Assembly (NCBI RefSeq): GCF_020740795.1
Contig: NC_067301.1
Location: 7,950,501 to 8,014,500, forward strand
Direction: 5' to 3'
Source of the DNA: Apus apus
Taxonomy: Eukaryota; Chordata; Aves; Apodiformes; Apodidae
Length of the DNA: 64,000 bases
The position numbers and the translations under genes are program-made. Of this stretch, positions 1 to 10,597 are shown in pieces. How positions within the stretch are numbered: the first letter of the stretch is position 1; every line of letters begins with the position of its first letter. The notes beneath the pieces were generated by a model. It did no database searches. It was not told where the DNA came from and saw only the letters and a program-made list of their open reading frames with translations.

Positions 1-685
1 AACCAAGCATCGCACTGAAGGGAGCCCAGTCAGGACCTTTTATTCTTTTAACATTTGAGGGTGAAGGAGACTTTGGCATTTCAGTCCCTAAAGCTGAATC
101 TGGGCAAATCTGCACCCAGAAAGGGTTTGTATCTGGTTTGGTTAAGGACCTTTGAGAACCAAGCCCCACTGAGACTTCCAAAGCAAGGGCCTGTCTTCAG
201 CATCCCTTCTTAAAAATGTGCATTTTTACTCCCTGTCTGATGTGTCTCCTCTTCTGTGTATAGGAGGGGAGGGGGTGCTTGGTCATGGCAGTGTGTGGTG
301 AGCAGGTTTGTCCCAGGTTTATTCCTTTCTCCAGTGTTCATTCTGAGCAGCACAGCTGATGTTGTTGGCAGGTCAGCAAAGAAAAGCTAAAGATTGAGCG
401 TGCTGTGAAGGATCTTCTCACTTACGCTTACTGAGGTCTTTAAAATCAAATATTAGACACAGAGAAAGCCAACTGTGGGGTCTGCCTGTTGTTATTTGAT
501 AGAAAGCCAGCCTTCATTCTCCAGCCTGGCTAAACCAGTAATGATATTGTGCATTGTACTGCTAACCTCTATATGTAAACATCAACCTCTACATGTAGAT
601 GTTTCTCCCTGGTATGCCTGAAGGCAGCTGCACATGTACCCTTTCTCCTCCAGACACTGACGTCTTGTCTCCTGTGTTTCTCCAG
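1..685 (+). other. PAX7: PAX7 intron 7, 3' part
   Basis: This is non-coding sequence ahead of the PAX7 exon that begins at 686. It ends in a pyrimidine-rich acceptor (CTCCTGTGTTTCTCCAG, 669-685). I see no repeat and no other exon here. The intron 5' end lies outside the window. The label follows from the exon identity downstream. Confidence 0.8.
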
Positions 686-932
686 GTGATGAGCATCCTG
701 AGCAACCCCAGTGGGGTTCCTCCACAACCCCAGGCTGACTTCTCCATCTCTCCCCTTCATGGTGGCTTGGACACCACCAATTCCATCTCTGCCAGCTGCA
801 GCCAGCGAAGCGACTCCATCAAATCCGTGGACAGCCTCCCAACTTCCCAGTCCTACTGTCCTCCCACCTACAGCACCACCAGTTACAGTGTGGACCCAGT
901 GGCTGGCTACCAGTATGGACAGTACGGACAAA
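686..932 (+). CDS. PAX7: PAX7 exon 8 (transactivation region)
   Basis: PAX7 is a paired-box/homeodomain transcription factor of satellite cells, dorsal neural tube and neural crest. This exon encodes 82 residues plus one base of the next codon and belongs to the C-terminal transactivation region. The paired domain and homeodomain lie upstream, outside the window. Diagnostic stretches are [43 protein letters not shown] and [13 protein letters not shown], which fit PAX7 better than PAX3. The acceptor is CAG at 683-685, and the donor GTAAGT begins at 933. The exon enters in phase 0 and ends one base into a codon; exon 9 completes it as Thr. If the donor were not used, the frame would run on for 20 codons to a stop at 992-994, giving a tail unlike the human read-through isoform. 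Confidence 0.97.
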
Positions 933-1237
933 GTAAGTGCACTGATAGTATTTCCCGTGCAGAGGGAACAGGAGTAGAGAGGGATGGAATCTAAGACGCT
1001 ATGGCTATTGTATTAGAAGACATTCCCATGGAAATCTGTCCATCTAGAGAGAAAAAGGAAATGTACTCACCAGACCCAGATGGAGATAGCTCCACACAGT
1101 CTCCCCCAGTTCAGTTCAGAAGTCCCAATTGAAATATTGTAGGTAAAACATTTGTATTTGAAAAGGACAACTTCCAGACATCTCTCTCTCCCCTTTTCCA
1201 GTTTTTGCTTCTCCAAAAACCCTACAACATGTTCACC

Positions 1238-1489
1238 CTGCTGGAAGAGGCTGAATTTAGGTCAGACATTATGAGGAAATTGTTCACTGTGAAGGTGGTG
1301 AGACCCTGGCCCAGGTTACCCAGGGAAGCTGTGGCTGCCCCATCCCTGGCAGTGTTGAAGGGCAGGTTGGATGGGGCTTGCAGCAGCTTGGGCTGGTGGG
1401 AGGTGTCCCCGCCCATGCAGGGGGGTTGGACTAGCTGGTCTTTAAGGTCCTAAGGTCCCTTCCAACCCAAACCATTCTGTGAGTCTATG
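1238..1489 (+). repeat. CR1 LINE 3' tail, truncated
   Basis: It carries the avian CR1 3' signature: GTGGTGAGACCCTGGCCCAG, then AGGTTGGATGGGGCTTG, then TCTTTAAGGTCCTAAGGTCC and CCAACCCAAACCATTCTGTG. Only the last ~250 bp of the element is present, with a typical 5' truncation. It lies in PAX7 intron 8 in the sense orientation. Confidence 0.92.
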
Positions 1490-2039
1490 TTTTTAATGCC
1501 ATCCCTTAGTGATGCAGAACTCTGTCACTTCATCCTCTGCACCCCCTGAGCCAAGGACTTGGTCCCTGCTCAGAGGTTTTGCTACAAAATTGCCAAGGCC
1601 TCTCAACTGGGCTGTGGTTCTGCAAGAGCTGGAGTGAGGCTGGAATTGTAATCCTGAACCTAAACCTCAGCTCCAAAAAGCAGAAGGACCCCTGGAGGGT
1701 CTGTTTCTCCTCCAGAATGGTTGGGTCACAAAAACATCAGGCGAGCCTGGCAAAGGGCTCACCTGCCGGTGTTAAACTAATAAGTGTGGTGTTGTGAGGG
1801 AGTGATCCTTGGGGGGTTAAAGGTGCATCCTCTTCCTCCGGGAGCACTCCTGCTTGCCCACAGCTTGTCCTCAGTGACCTTTCCTTCCATTTGGCTGTGG
1901 CTTTTTATTCCCCTCTCCGTCACAGCCCTTTAATGTCTTTAACTTTTCCAGCTAAATGAGAACCGGCTGTGGTGGCAGACGGGATCAATAGCAGCTTCCC
2001 CCCACCCCCCCTTTTTTTGTTTTTCGGGAGTTTGATCTG

Positions 2040-2053
2040 TGACCCCTTGACCT
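2040..2053 (-). promoter_or_regulatory. DR2-type nuclear-receptor motif (RARE-like)
   Basis: Read on the minus strand the sequence is AGGTCA AG GGGTCA, two consensus half-sites in direct repeat with a 2-bp spacer. This is the classic RAR/RXR DR2 arrangement. It lies in a unique non-repeat block of PAX7 intron 8. The motif is seen directly; binding and function are inference. Confidence 0.45.
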
Positions 2054-2417
2054 TCCCCTCGCTTCTGGATGTGAGGCTGGACACACGTGCTATTGATAAA
2101 AATCTTAAACAAATTCCAATACCATGTATTTCCAATAAAGATTCCCTTGGGCAAGACGTTAGTCACACCAATGTGTGTAAAAAATAGAATAAGGAGGACG
2201 AGCTACGTTTTTGGAGAGAGAGAGACCAGCAAAGGAGAAGGAAAGAGAAAGAAGGGTTTGTCTTGGTTTGCTGCAGGAATTTTTACTTGGGCCTCTCCTA
2301 ATGCTGATGAAAAACTGCTCGTGCAGCCCTGTTTATGTTGTTTTATTTGCCCTCCTTTGCTGATTTGTGTTGCATGGCTCTCTGTTTTCTGCTGGACACC
2401 CATTAAATTTACAAGTC

Positions 2418-2470
2418 CTGTTCAGAGCCCAATGGACTCTGTTCAGAGCCCAATGGACTCTGTTCAGAGC
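2418..2470. repeat. 21-bp tandem repeat, about 2.5 copies
   Basis: The unit CTGTTCAGAGCCCAATGGACT starts at 2418 and 2439. A partial third copy at 2460 ends at CAGAG. The copies are identical, suggesting recent slippage or duplication. It is intronic in PAX7. Confidence 0.9.
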
Positions 2471-2588
2471 AGGAATATTTTCCTGTTAGTAGTTGCGAGA
2501 GTCCAGGCTGCCAGCAGGCATGTGCCCTGAAGCAAGCCAGACACGTCCCATGCCTAGAGACATGCAGGTAGCTAGTCATGAAGGTGCC

Positions 2589-3026
2589 ACAGAGATGATC
2601 CCAGGGCTGTGGCAGCTCTGCTCTGGAGACAGGCTGGGAGAGTTGGGGTGTTCAGCCTGGAGAAGAGGAGGCTCCAGGGAGAGCTTAGAGCACCTTCCAG
2701 TGCCTGAAGGGGCTCAAGGAAAGCTGGGGAGGGGCCTGTTCCTTGTAGCAACAGGACAAGAGGAAAATGGCTTTATACTAGAAGAGGGAAGATTTAGGTT
2801 GGACATTAGGAAGAAGTTCTGTAGTGTGAGGGTGGTGAGACCCTGGAACAGGTTGCCCAGAGAAGCTGTGGCTGCTCCATCCCTGGAAGTGTTGTAGAGC
2901 AGGTTGGATGGGGCTTGGAGCAACCTGGTCTGGTGGAAGGTGTCCCTGCCCATGCTGGGGGGTTGGAACTGGATGATCTTTAAGGTCCCTTCCAACCCAA
3001 ACCATTCTGAGATTCTGTTATTCTTC
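2589..3026 (+). repeat. CR1 LINE 3' tail, longer copy
   Basis: A CR1 tail of about 440 bp. It includes the upstream GGAGACAGGCTGGGAGAG and CACCTTCCAGTGCCTGAAGG blocks and ends with TTTAAGGTCCCTTCCAACCC and an ATTCTGAGATTCTG terminus. The 5' breakpoint (CACAGAGATGATCC) nearly matches that of the copy at 10598. Confidence 0.93.
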
Positions 3027-3892
3027 CTGCTGGGGCAGAGAAGGTGGGTGAGAAACACTCAGGCACCATCCTCAGTGCTGCTCTTTCCCAGTAGTGGGTA
3101 CTGCAGTGACACCCAGTGTGACAAGTTCTGCAGCCAAAGCCAAGGCCCTGCTGGATGGTAGAAGCATCACAAACCAATTGTAGCTGTTCTGAGGTAGGAT
3201 CTACATTAAGCAGCAAGCTCCTAATGTGTGCATGTGTGTGCCTGTAGAGATTTGTACTTACAGGCAGTATAAAAGTCCACTCACTGTAAACCTTTCTTCT
3301 AATGAGTCCCATTTATAATAATCTCTATGTGAGGAAACAGTTTTCATTGCTAATTAGTCCTGTTGGAGCAATCACTTACATGAAGCTGACCTTGATATAA
3401 CAACATTTTTTCTTGTCTTTCTCAGTGCACGTTCTATTTAGCAGGTACCTCTAGTTCCTCCTCCTTTTTAATTCTTCACTACTTCTTTTAAAGTACTGTT
3501 TGAATGCTGATCAATGTGAGGTGACCTCCACAAGATCATTATTTATTGATGTTCAGTTCAAATCATATGTTTCTTCCTTCTATGCTGTGGCAAAAAAAAT
3601 AGTATCAAAACTCATCTTAGTGAACACTGGTAGAATAAAAATGAGGGGCTGTGATGGTGGGGACAGGCTCAGTGTAACAGGGGACATAACCAGGGCTTGT
3701 AAAAAAGAGCACTGTAGCTTTGATAGGTTTTGGATCTGGCCTGCACTCTCCCCACTTCTCTCCTCCTTATTCTGTGTTTTAGAAACACCAAACCAGACAA
3801 ACTTTCTCACATAAGCAAATAAACATCCAGAGCTATTTAGGTAAGTTTCTGGGTTTATTTTGGCTTCTGCTGCATTAAAGCAACAAGCCATC

Positions 3893-3936
3893 TATTTATT
3901 ATTATTATTATTATTTATTATTATCTATTTTATCTA
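3893..3936. repeat. (ATT)n microsatellite
   Basis: TTATTATTATTATT-type trinucleotide run with a few interruptions, in PAX7 intron 8. Confidence 0.85.
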
Positions 3937-4254
3937 TTCTGGTGTGGGATACCCTGGTGCCTTTGAACCCTTCCCACTGGCACAGAAAGCTATGTTGGGA
4001 GTTCAGCATGATTTTTTTACAAGGATGGGATCACCATCAAATTTCCAAGTTTCTGGTTTCTGCCCAGAGCAGGATGACCCATTCACATCCCTCCTTTCCC
4101 AGGCATCCATCTGACTTCACCCAGAGTGCAGGTGACAACAGCCCAACCACACACATATGTGTGCAGTGTGTTGAGGAGTGAATGTCCTTTTACTTACAGC
4201 CTCTCAAAGACATTATTTAATGTGGTTACCTGAAATACCAGGGGACCAAGCTGA

Positions 4255-4514
4255 TAAGGTCTGGACAATGGGGCAATGGGCACAAGCTGGAGCATGGGAG
4301 GTTCAAGTGAAACAGAATTAAAAACTTCTTCACTATGATAGTAACAGAGCCCTGGGAAAGGCTGCCCAAGGAGGTTGTGGAGTCTCCTTCTCTGGAGACA
4401 TTCAAGACCCATCTGGATGTGTTCCTGTGGGACCTGCTGTAGGTGATCCTGCTCTAGCAGGGGGTTGGACTAGTTGATCTTCAGAGCTCCCTTCCAACCC
4501 TAACAACTCTATGA
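4255..4514 (+). repeat. CR1 LINE tail, different subfamily
   Basis: It has the older CR1 layout: GACAATGGGGCAATGGGCAC, CTTCTTCACTATGATAGTAA, GGAGTCTCCTTCTCTGGAGA and TAGCAGGGGGTTGGACTAG, ending in CTCCCTTCCAACCCTAACAA. It is clearly diverged from the TTTAAGGTCCCTTCC copies nearby, so it represents a separate subfamily. Confidence 0.88.
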
Positions 4515-5162
4515 CCAGAGCCATAGCTTGGGCTCCAATCCTACGTACACCCTCTTGAAGCTAGAGGCACCACAACCCAATCTTACAGAGACCAGTGCTC
4601 CAGTCGAGATACCCCAGGATCCCAGTCCCTGAGGAGCACCATTCCTCTGGGACTCTGCTCCCTGGCATGCCCTGCTTTGGCCCTGGGTAACTCACCCTTT
4701 GCCCAGCTTGCTCCCTTCCACTGGCCCAGCCGGTGAGGAGCAGGGATGCAGGATTAATGTGGTCCTTGTGGTTCCCAGAGGCTGGAGCTGTGTTAATGAT
4801 GCTGGTGATGGAACGCAGAAGCGTGAAAGGAATTGTAATAGATATGACAAGTCTAATAAGAATTTTTGTCTGGAAGGGACCTCCTTTGGGGCAGGCATCT
4901 GACAAGACGTTGATGGCTGAAATTTGTTTACTCATTGGCACCGATTGTACATCTCCTGCCAGCTCCTTATTAATCTAATTCGAGACATTAAAGCCAGTGA
5001 AAGGGAGAGACTTTGACTGAAGCTCAGCTAATGAGCAATGTCACCATCCTGCCCTGGTCCTCTTCCCCCTCAGACCATGGGGCAGTCAGGGGAGCTGGGA
5101 TACAGGTTCATGCATCACGTCAGGATTTGTAGCTGCAGTTTCTCACCGAGATGGAGATAAAC

Positions 5163-5199
5163 AAAGTGGATGAAGGCAGGAAAAGTGGATGAAGGCAGG
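5163..5199. repeat. 19-bp tandem duplication
   Basis: AAAGTGGATGAAGGCAGG occurs twice with a 19-bp period. It is a small intronic duplication. Confidence 0.85.
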
Positions 5200-5778
5200 C
5201 AGCAGAGCTCACAGAGATGAGTCAGCATGCAGTGGATGAGTGAGGTTCAAGCCCTGTCCAGACTTAGGGAACTTACTGAAATCTCTGGAATCATTTACAC
5301 CAGCATCACTGAGTGCAGGAGTTGGCTTTGCCACCATGAGATGATACAGGGAGGTCAGGCTGGAAGGCTTATCCCACTGGCTTTCTGCTCAGGCTCTTCT
5401 TCTGGCAGCTCCCCTGGAAACACCATTTTTCATGGCAGAAGTAGAATTTTAGCTCTTTTCAGTAAGTTCATGGAGAGATCAAAGGAATTGGAGCAGCACG
5501 TGCAGGATGCACTCTGAGCACCTCAGCTGCCCTCACCCCCAGCAGCGTCCATCCTGTCAGGTGTTTCTGGCAGGACCATCATCTATTTGCAGCTTCTCCT
5601 AGGAGCGCAGCAGGACCCTCATATCTGTGACAACCACTGCACTGGGCCTCTCTTTGTGAGAGCCTGCAGGGTCTGCTGGTTACTCACCCTGTGATGCTGA
5701 AAGCCTCATTGCCACTGACTGCTGTTTTTGTGCTGTTTTCTCACCCTCCTTTTTTTTTTTCTTTCCCCTCCTCTTCAG

Positions 5779-5894
5779 CCGCTGTTGATTATTTGGCCAA
5801 GAATGTGAGTCTGTCTACACAGCGTAGGATGAAGCTGGGAGAACATTCAGCTGTTCTGGGCCTCCTACCAGTAGAGACAGGCCAAGCTTACTGA
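5779..5894 (+). CDS. PAX7: PAX7 exon 9 (C-terminus and stop)
   Basis: This terminal coding exon of PAX7 completes the split Thr codon from exon 8 and then reads AVDYLAKNVSLSTQRRMK and GEHSAVLGLLPVETGQAY, ending in TGA at 5892-5894. It matches the C-terminus of the longer vertebrate PAX7 isoform (the form ending ...ETGQAY). The acceptor is preceded by a long pyrimidine tract (about 5740-5776). Together the two exons give the last 121 residues of PAX7 with no frameshift or internal stop. The 3' UTR follows directly. Confidence 0.97.
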
Positions 5895-6270
5895 AGAGTC
5901 CGACTGTGCCAACAACCCACTCCAGCAACTTGGTACCACTGGAGAAAACACCACCAGCCTTCCAGGGATCTACCTGTACCCAGCCCCTGCTCCTTCCCAA
6001 TTCCCTTCCACCTCACACCAACTTGAGCTGTGAAGGAGACAGGAAAGAGGAGGGGGGCTCTCCAAGTATCCAGCTCCTCCCAGAGCGCTCTTCTCAGAGG
6101 CAAGCCTGGCCTCTGTGACCTGACTCCTCCTGTGGCCAGAGATAATGGGTTGGGTACATTTATTAACCCCAAGCTCATGCCCTCCCTCTCACCTACCTGG
6201 CCATGGCATTTTGCCCACACTTAAGGACTTCCCATTGATCTAGGTAGTTGGCAGAGTTGAAGCCAAATTG

Positions 6271-6327
6271 ATTTTTTTTTTTTTTTTAATTTGTAAAAAA
6301 AAAGAGAAAAAAGAAAAAAGAAATGTT
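6271..6327. repeat. poly-T/poly-A low-complexity pair in the PAX7 UTR
   Basis: A T16 run is followed after a few bases by A-rich sequence (AAAAAAAAAGAGAAAAAAG). In the transcript the two could pair as a weak hairpin. Confidence 0.75.
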
Positions 6328-8111
6328 TCATTTTGTTTCCTTTTCTTTTCCATTGCTGTAAATTTGGTGAACGTTGTATAGGAAGGAATAACCAAGCTGA
6401 TCATTAAGGGTGATATAACTCGGGACCACAGAAGACCTATGGACCAAATAGAACAACTTGTTTTGAGACAAAAACGAACCACAAAGACAAAAAAAAATAG
6501 CAGAAAACCATCGATTAAAGTGACAGTAAATTTCCCCACCCCACTCTACCCTTCCCTTCTCACCCATGGCTTCCCAAAGCAGGGCCAAAGCAGGCCAGAT
6601 TGCTGCTAAGCAGGGGCAGGATGTAAGCCTGGGGCCTTTGGAAAGTGTAAATGTAAATTACTGCATGAGGACTGGAGATGATGGGCATAGGCATGAGCAA
6701 CATTTACTTTTCCTCATAGGGACCAATGTAGACCTGATTATCACTGAAAAGCCACGGCCATCAGCAGCAGGAGATGGGATAGCCAATACTGGCCTTGCAT
6801 GCACAGAGAAGGGCATCAGAGACACCTGATGGAGCTTTTGACCATCCAGGCAAGAAGGGAGAGGACTGTGAGTGGCCCTTCTTTCACTCAGCAGGAGAAA
6901 AGCTGCCTGTGAGAGCCAAGACAAGAGAAGGAGGAGTTGGAGGGGCTGGTTAGCTGCCTGCCTGGAAGGGTCAGTATGCAAAGCCAGGTTCCTCTACAGG
7001 GAAGGGGCCACCTGAAGGAGAATGGTGCTTGTTCTGAAGGTGCTTTCCAACAACTGACTCTCACTGAGGGATGGATGTGGCTGTGCAGTGCAGACTGAAG
7101 AGTCTTTCTAACAGCAGCTAGGAAGAAAAGGTGCTCTCAATTGCAACCCTGCACCTGTTTGAACTGCAGGAAAAAATTTACCTTGTCCATGGTGTTCTTC
7201 ATCCTCTGGCTGCCAGCAGAAATGCTGGCCCTGGTCCATCCTTCTGGCTCTTCCCCCACCCCTCTCATTTTGTGTCCTATTCTGTACAACTCAATCTCTC
7301 AGTCCCTTTTCTCTGCTTTTCCTTTTGGTGGTGGAGTCTCTCTCTTGCTAAGCCAGACCTTGTTCTCTAGATGTATCACCCCATGTTCCTGTAGCAGCCA
7401 GTGCTCTCGCTGTTGTGTCAGCTCAGGACTCTGCCAACCACAAGAGGTTATTGCTAAGTCATAACCCACATGGGTTTTTTAAGAGTTTCCCTTTTGCATG
7501 TGCTGATGATCCTTGCTGATTCCTAAGCAGATATCTAACAGACTTTTTTCACCTAACGTTCCTCTGTTGAGAGGGCTCACTTCAAGAACATCCTGAAGTT
7601 TGACCTGGAGAGGACGAGAAAAGCTGCCCTGAGATAGCCACAGGATCTGTGTCAGCCTGATGTGTAAAATCCAAAGGCAACAGGCAGTACTTGAAGTCAT
7701 CTACAGATTGTTAGGGGTTTGTAACACATTTACTACTTTATATGTCTACTTTAGGAGAATCAATGTCTGCTTTTGTCGCTGGTGATAATGGGGTACCACG
7801 TGGTCAGATGAGTTCTGGTCTAGCATATGCTCCTAGCTTGTTAAAGGAGACACTTGTGCTCTCTTGGGTTGCTGCTGCTGCTTCCATTCTTCTTAAACTG
7901 ATGCTGTTTTTACAGCCGGAACACCATTTTTCTGGGGAACTTGCCCCAACACCATTTATCACGAGCCACCAAGCTGCTTTCTTTTGAGCCACAGGGACAA
8001 GTACCTGTTCTGACCAAAGCAGAATTACGGTCTGTACATTGCTTAGCATCCCATCAGAGCCACAAAGAACCTTGACCAGCTTTGCTTTATGGCTGTGCCA
8101 GAGCTTGCTCT

Positions 8112-8118
8112 ACATTCC
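8112..8118 (+). promoter_or_regulatory. miR-1/206 seed match 1
   Basis: ACATTCC (7mer-m8) is complementary to the GGAAUGU seed region of miR-1/miR-206. It lies in the presumed PAX7 3' UTR. The match is seen directly; regulation is inferred from the known family relationship. Confidence 0.45.
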
Positions 8119-9415
8119 TAAAAGGATATTAATACCCCAGCTTGGCTGCTCTGCCTCTCACACGTTCACATGTTTGTCCCTGTGCAGGGTGACATCTGCC
8201 TCCAGAAGCTGTACTGCTGTCATTTGTGCACCAGACATCCCAGTTTAGCCTCTGCTTGTCCAGCTATATCCTACATAAAGCTTCCCTCTACTTGTAAAAG
8301 ACTTCCCCTGGATCACAAAGCTTTTGGAGCACTTGAAGCTTGCATTCTTCCCATCCTTTCTTAGGGCAATCTGTAGCACCTACAGCTGGATCAATAGGTG
8401 AGGCCAAAGGGACCCATTTCCTTGAGGTGACCAAACAGCCAGATTCCTTGGGACCAGTGGCACTATCTGAAGCACCCTCCCTGGTTTGCACCAGTTTGAG
8501 GTCTTGGAAAGCAACAAAAGATGTTGGTTTATGTTGTTCTAGAGCTATCTAAGGAAGAATTCCCTTCTGAATTCCTCCCAACAACAGTAACCACCAGCCA
8601 CATCTGAACTGGAGGATGGAGGATGAGAGCAAGGGTGTCTGTGTGACCAGTGCAGGGATTCATGCCTGAAGCACCCGTTTGAATTTGCTCCTGTATCTCA
8701 GTGTTATTCTGAGCTGACTGTTAAAACAACAGAGCACATTATTTAATAGCATTTAAGAGGCCAAATGCTGGTAATCACCCAGTTTGGGGGATTCAAATCT
8801 ACATCCTCCTTCCCCTGCAAGATGGAGTTTGTAGGTCCTGATTGTCAGTCCTGGATCTGCCCCAGTCTGTTGCAATCCCTTGTTCTTTATACTGAAATTT
8901 CTGACCAAATGCATTCCTAGCTGCCTGCTAAACTAGCAGGAAAGTCTCAGTTCCTCCTGAGAACTGCTTGTCCACTGCTTCTGCTCACAAAGACCTGCCA
9001 GCTCTTCTCCCCACCTTCAGCTGTTCTCCTGTGTGTGCATCCACATCTCCCAAGCTTCCCTCAACAGCTGCTCCTCACCACCAGCCCGTCGAGGAGGACT
9101 TCAGCTGAGCTCAACACAGAATGCAGGACCCAGAAAGTGAAAAGATATGAAAAAGAGGGAGCTCTGGAGAAACCTATTTGCCAATTACCTTCACCAGAAA
9201 GTCCACAAACACCTGGGCACTGCTGTAAATAGAGTTCTTAGAGGAAGATGAAATCCGCCCCGTGCTAGCGCAAATAGCTGTTCTCTGACCTTGCCCTCGT
9301 GGTCGCACTTTGTACATTAGTTGGAAATTTGGTCATGTGCTGTATGTTTATAGAAAGTTTGACCTTTTTTTTTTTTATACTAAAAACACAGTGAGTGCCG
9401 TGCTAGTTTAAAAAA

Positions 9416-9452
9416 GAAAAAAAAAAAAAAAGGGGGGGGGTGGGACGGGGGG
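9416..9452. repeat. A-tract/G-tract low-complexity run in the PAX7 UTR
   Basis: An A-rich run passes into G9-T-GGG and then GGGGGG. This strongly purine-biased tract is likely length-variable and hard to sequence. Confidence 0.8.
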
Positions 9453-9492
9453 AATGAACTGTAGAAATTTGCCTACCGTGTGTTTTCAAAAT

Positions 9493-9500
9493 ACATTCCA
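9493..9500 (+). promoter_or_regulatory. miR-1/206 seed match 2 (8mer)
   Basis: ACATTCCA is a full 8mer site for miR-1/206, the strongest of the three in this UTR. It sits in an AT-rich context (AAAATACATTCCAGAAG), which usually favours accessibility. Confidence 0.5.
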
Positions 9501-10224
9501 GAAGCTTTGGGGTGGGATGGGTTTGATTTGGGGATTTATTTTATTTTGGTTTTGTTTGTTCCTTTGTTTTGTTTTAAGGTACGTTCATTTATGGAAGTCA
9601 AAAGTATTTGTTTTGTTTTGTTTTATGGATTGCCAACCTCAGTTCTGCTGAAAAGAGACAAACTCAGGGGGTGGGATGGGACAGGGAGGGGGGGAACAGA
9701 ACAGAGAGAGGTGCCTTGAAGGCAAAACAAAACTGAGCATGGAAGAGTGGCAGTTGGCAGCAGACAAGGGTTGGACAGCAGGACCCTGAAGAACATGTGG
9801 TGGTGGTTGCTCCAAGCAGACTGACTGGGGACTGAGCAGATACTCAACTACTGGTGACTCTTGAGGGTGCCTGGGAATCCAGAAATCGTTCCCCACCTCC
9901 TCCAAACAAACCACCAAGCAAAAGGGAGACATTCTCTCAGGTTGAGATTTCTTCCATGCCTGCAGATGAGAACTGACATCCTTGGGGGAAAGGAGAAACG
10001 CTGAGTGGGATTTCTTTTACCTCCCCACACCCCTCCCACCCCCCTGCCTTCACCTCAGGACCCTTCTGAGACCCCAAAATGGACATTTCTTTCCTCACTG
10101 TGTCTGGCAACTCAGCAGATTGGCTCCCGTCACTCAGAGACTTTGTGTATTTAATGCTTCTAACCCCTCACCCCCTAACACCTCCATGTACCCACCTTGG
10201 GGAATATCTACATAGCACTAGAGG

Positions 10225-10231
10225 ACATTCC
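10225..10231 (+). promoter_or_regulatory. miR-1/206 seed match 3
   Basis: A third ACATTCC, about 250 bp before the presumed polyadenylation signal. Sites near UTR ends tend to be effective. Confidence 0.45.
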
Positions 10232-10288
10232 TTATTCCTAGTAACTGCAGATATGTTGCTTCTGTGTTTGCCTCATAGCCATTTTGCT

Positions 10289-10358
10289 CCATGTGTGTGC
10301 CTGGGTGTGAGTCCATGTGCGTGTGTGTGCCCGCGGGCGTGCGTGTGTATATATATAA
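10289..10358. repeat. TG-rich/TA simple repeat
   Basis: An interrupted GTGTGTG tract passes into TATATATATAA near the end of the PAX7 3' UTR. It is a degenerate dinucleotide microsatellite. Confidence 0.75.
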
Positions 10359-10475
10359 TCGCACCATAATTTATTCAGCTATATGGAGTAGTCTAGTAGG
10401 AAGAGAAACTGGTATTTGCTTTAACTACCTGCTGCCTGTAGGTGTCTCTCTGTAACTCAGGCATAACTGTTACAC

Positions 10476-10481
10476 ATTAAA
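10476..10481 (+). terminator. PAX7: probable PAX7 polyadenylation signal
   Basis: ATTAAA, the commonest AATAAA variant, lies about 15 bases before an A-run and downstream of UTR-like sequence. A second ATTAAA lies at 10502. The choice between them and the AATAAA near 11100 is not decided by sequence alone. Confidence 0.4.
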
Positions 10482-10597
10482 AGAGGAAAAAAAAAAAAAG
10501 GATTAAAAGTGGCTTTGAGTGGCTTGATTGCTTGACAGCATGACAAGGGCAAGGGGAGAAGCTGATAAATCCAAACTGCTCTCACACAGACACAGTC

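Larger units (their letters stand above)
933..5778 (+). other. PAX7: PAX7 intron 8
   Basis: The intron runs from the GTAAGT donor at 933 to a long T/C tract ending in CTTCAG (5773-5778). It holds three CR1 tails (about 1238-1489, 2589-3026, 4255-4514), a 21-bp tandem repeat (2418-2470), a 19-bp duplication (5163-5199) and an ATT microsatellite (3893-3936). Two unique AT-richer blocks, about 1900-2200 and 4755-5040, look unlike the repeats and are candidate regulatory sequence. I see no other coding exon. Confidence 0.9.
5895..10490 (+). other. PAX7: PAX7 3' UTR (probable extent)
   Basis: About 4.6 kb follows the PAX7 stop with no CR1, no exon of another gene and several AT-rich, UTR-like blocks (about 6240-6540, 9240-9640, 10330-10490). 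Three miR-1/206 seed matches (ACATTCC) lie at 8112-8118, 9493-9500 and 10225-10231, fitting PAX7 as a known target of these muscle microRNAs. The likely 3' end is the ATTAAA at 10476-10481, just before an A-run and a CR1 at 10598. A weaker alternative is AATAAA beyond that CR1 at about 11100. Extent is inferred, not proven. Confidence 0.6.
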
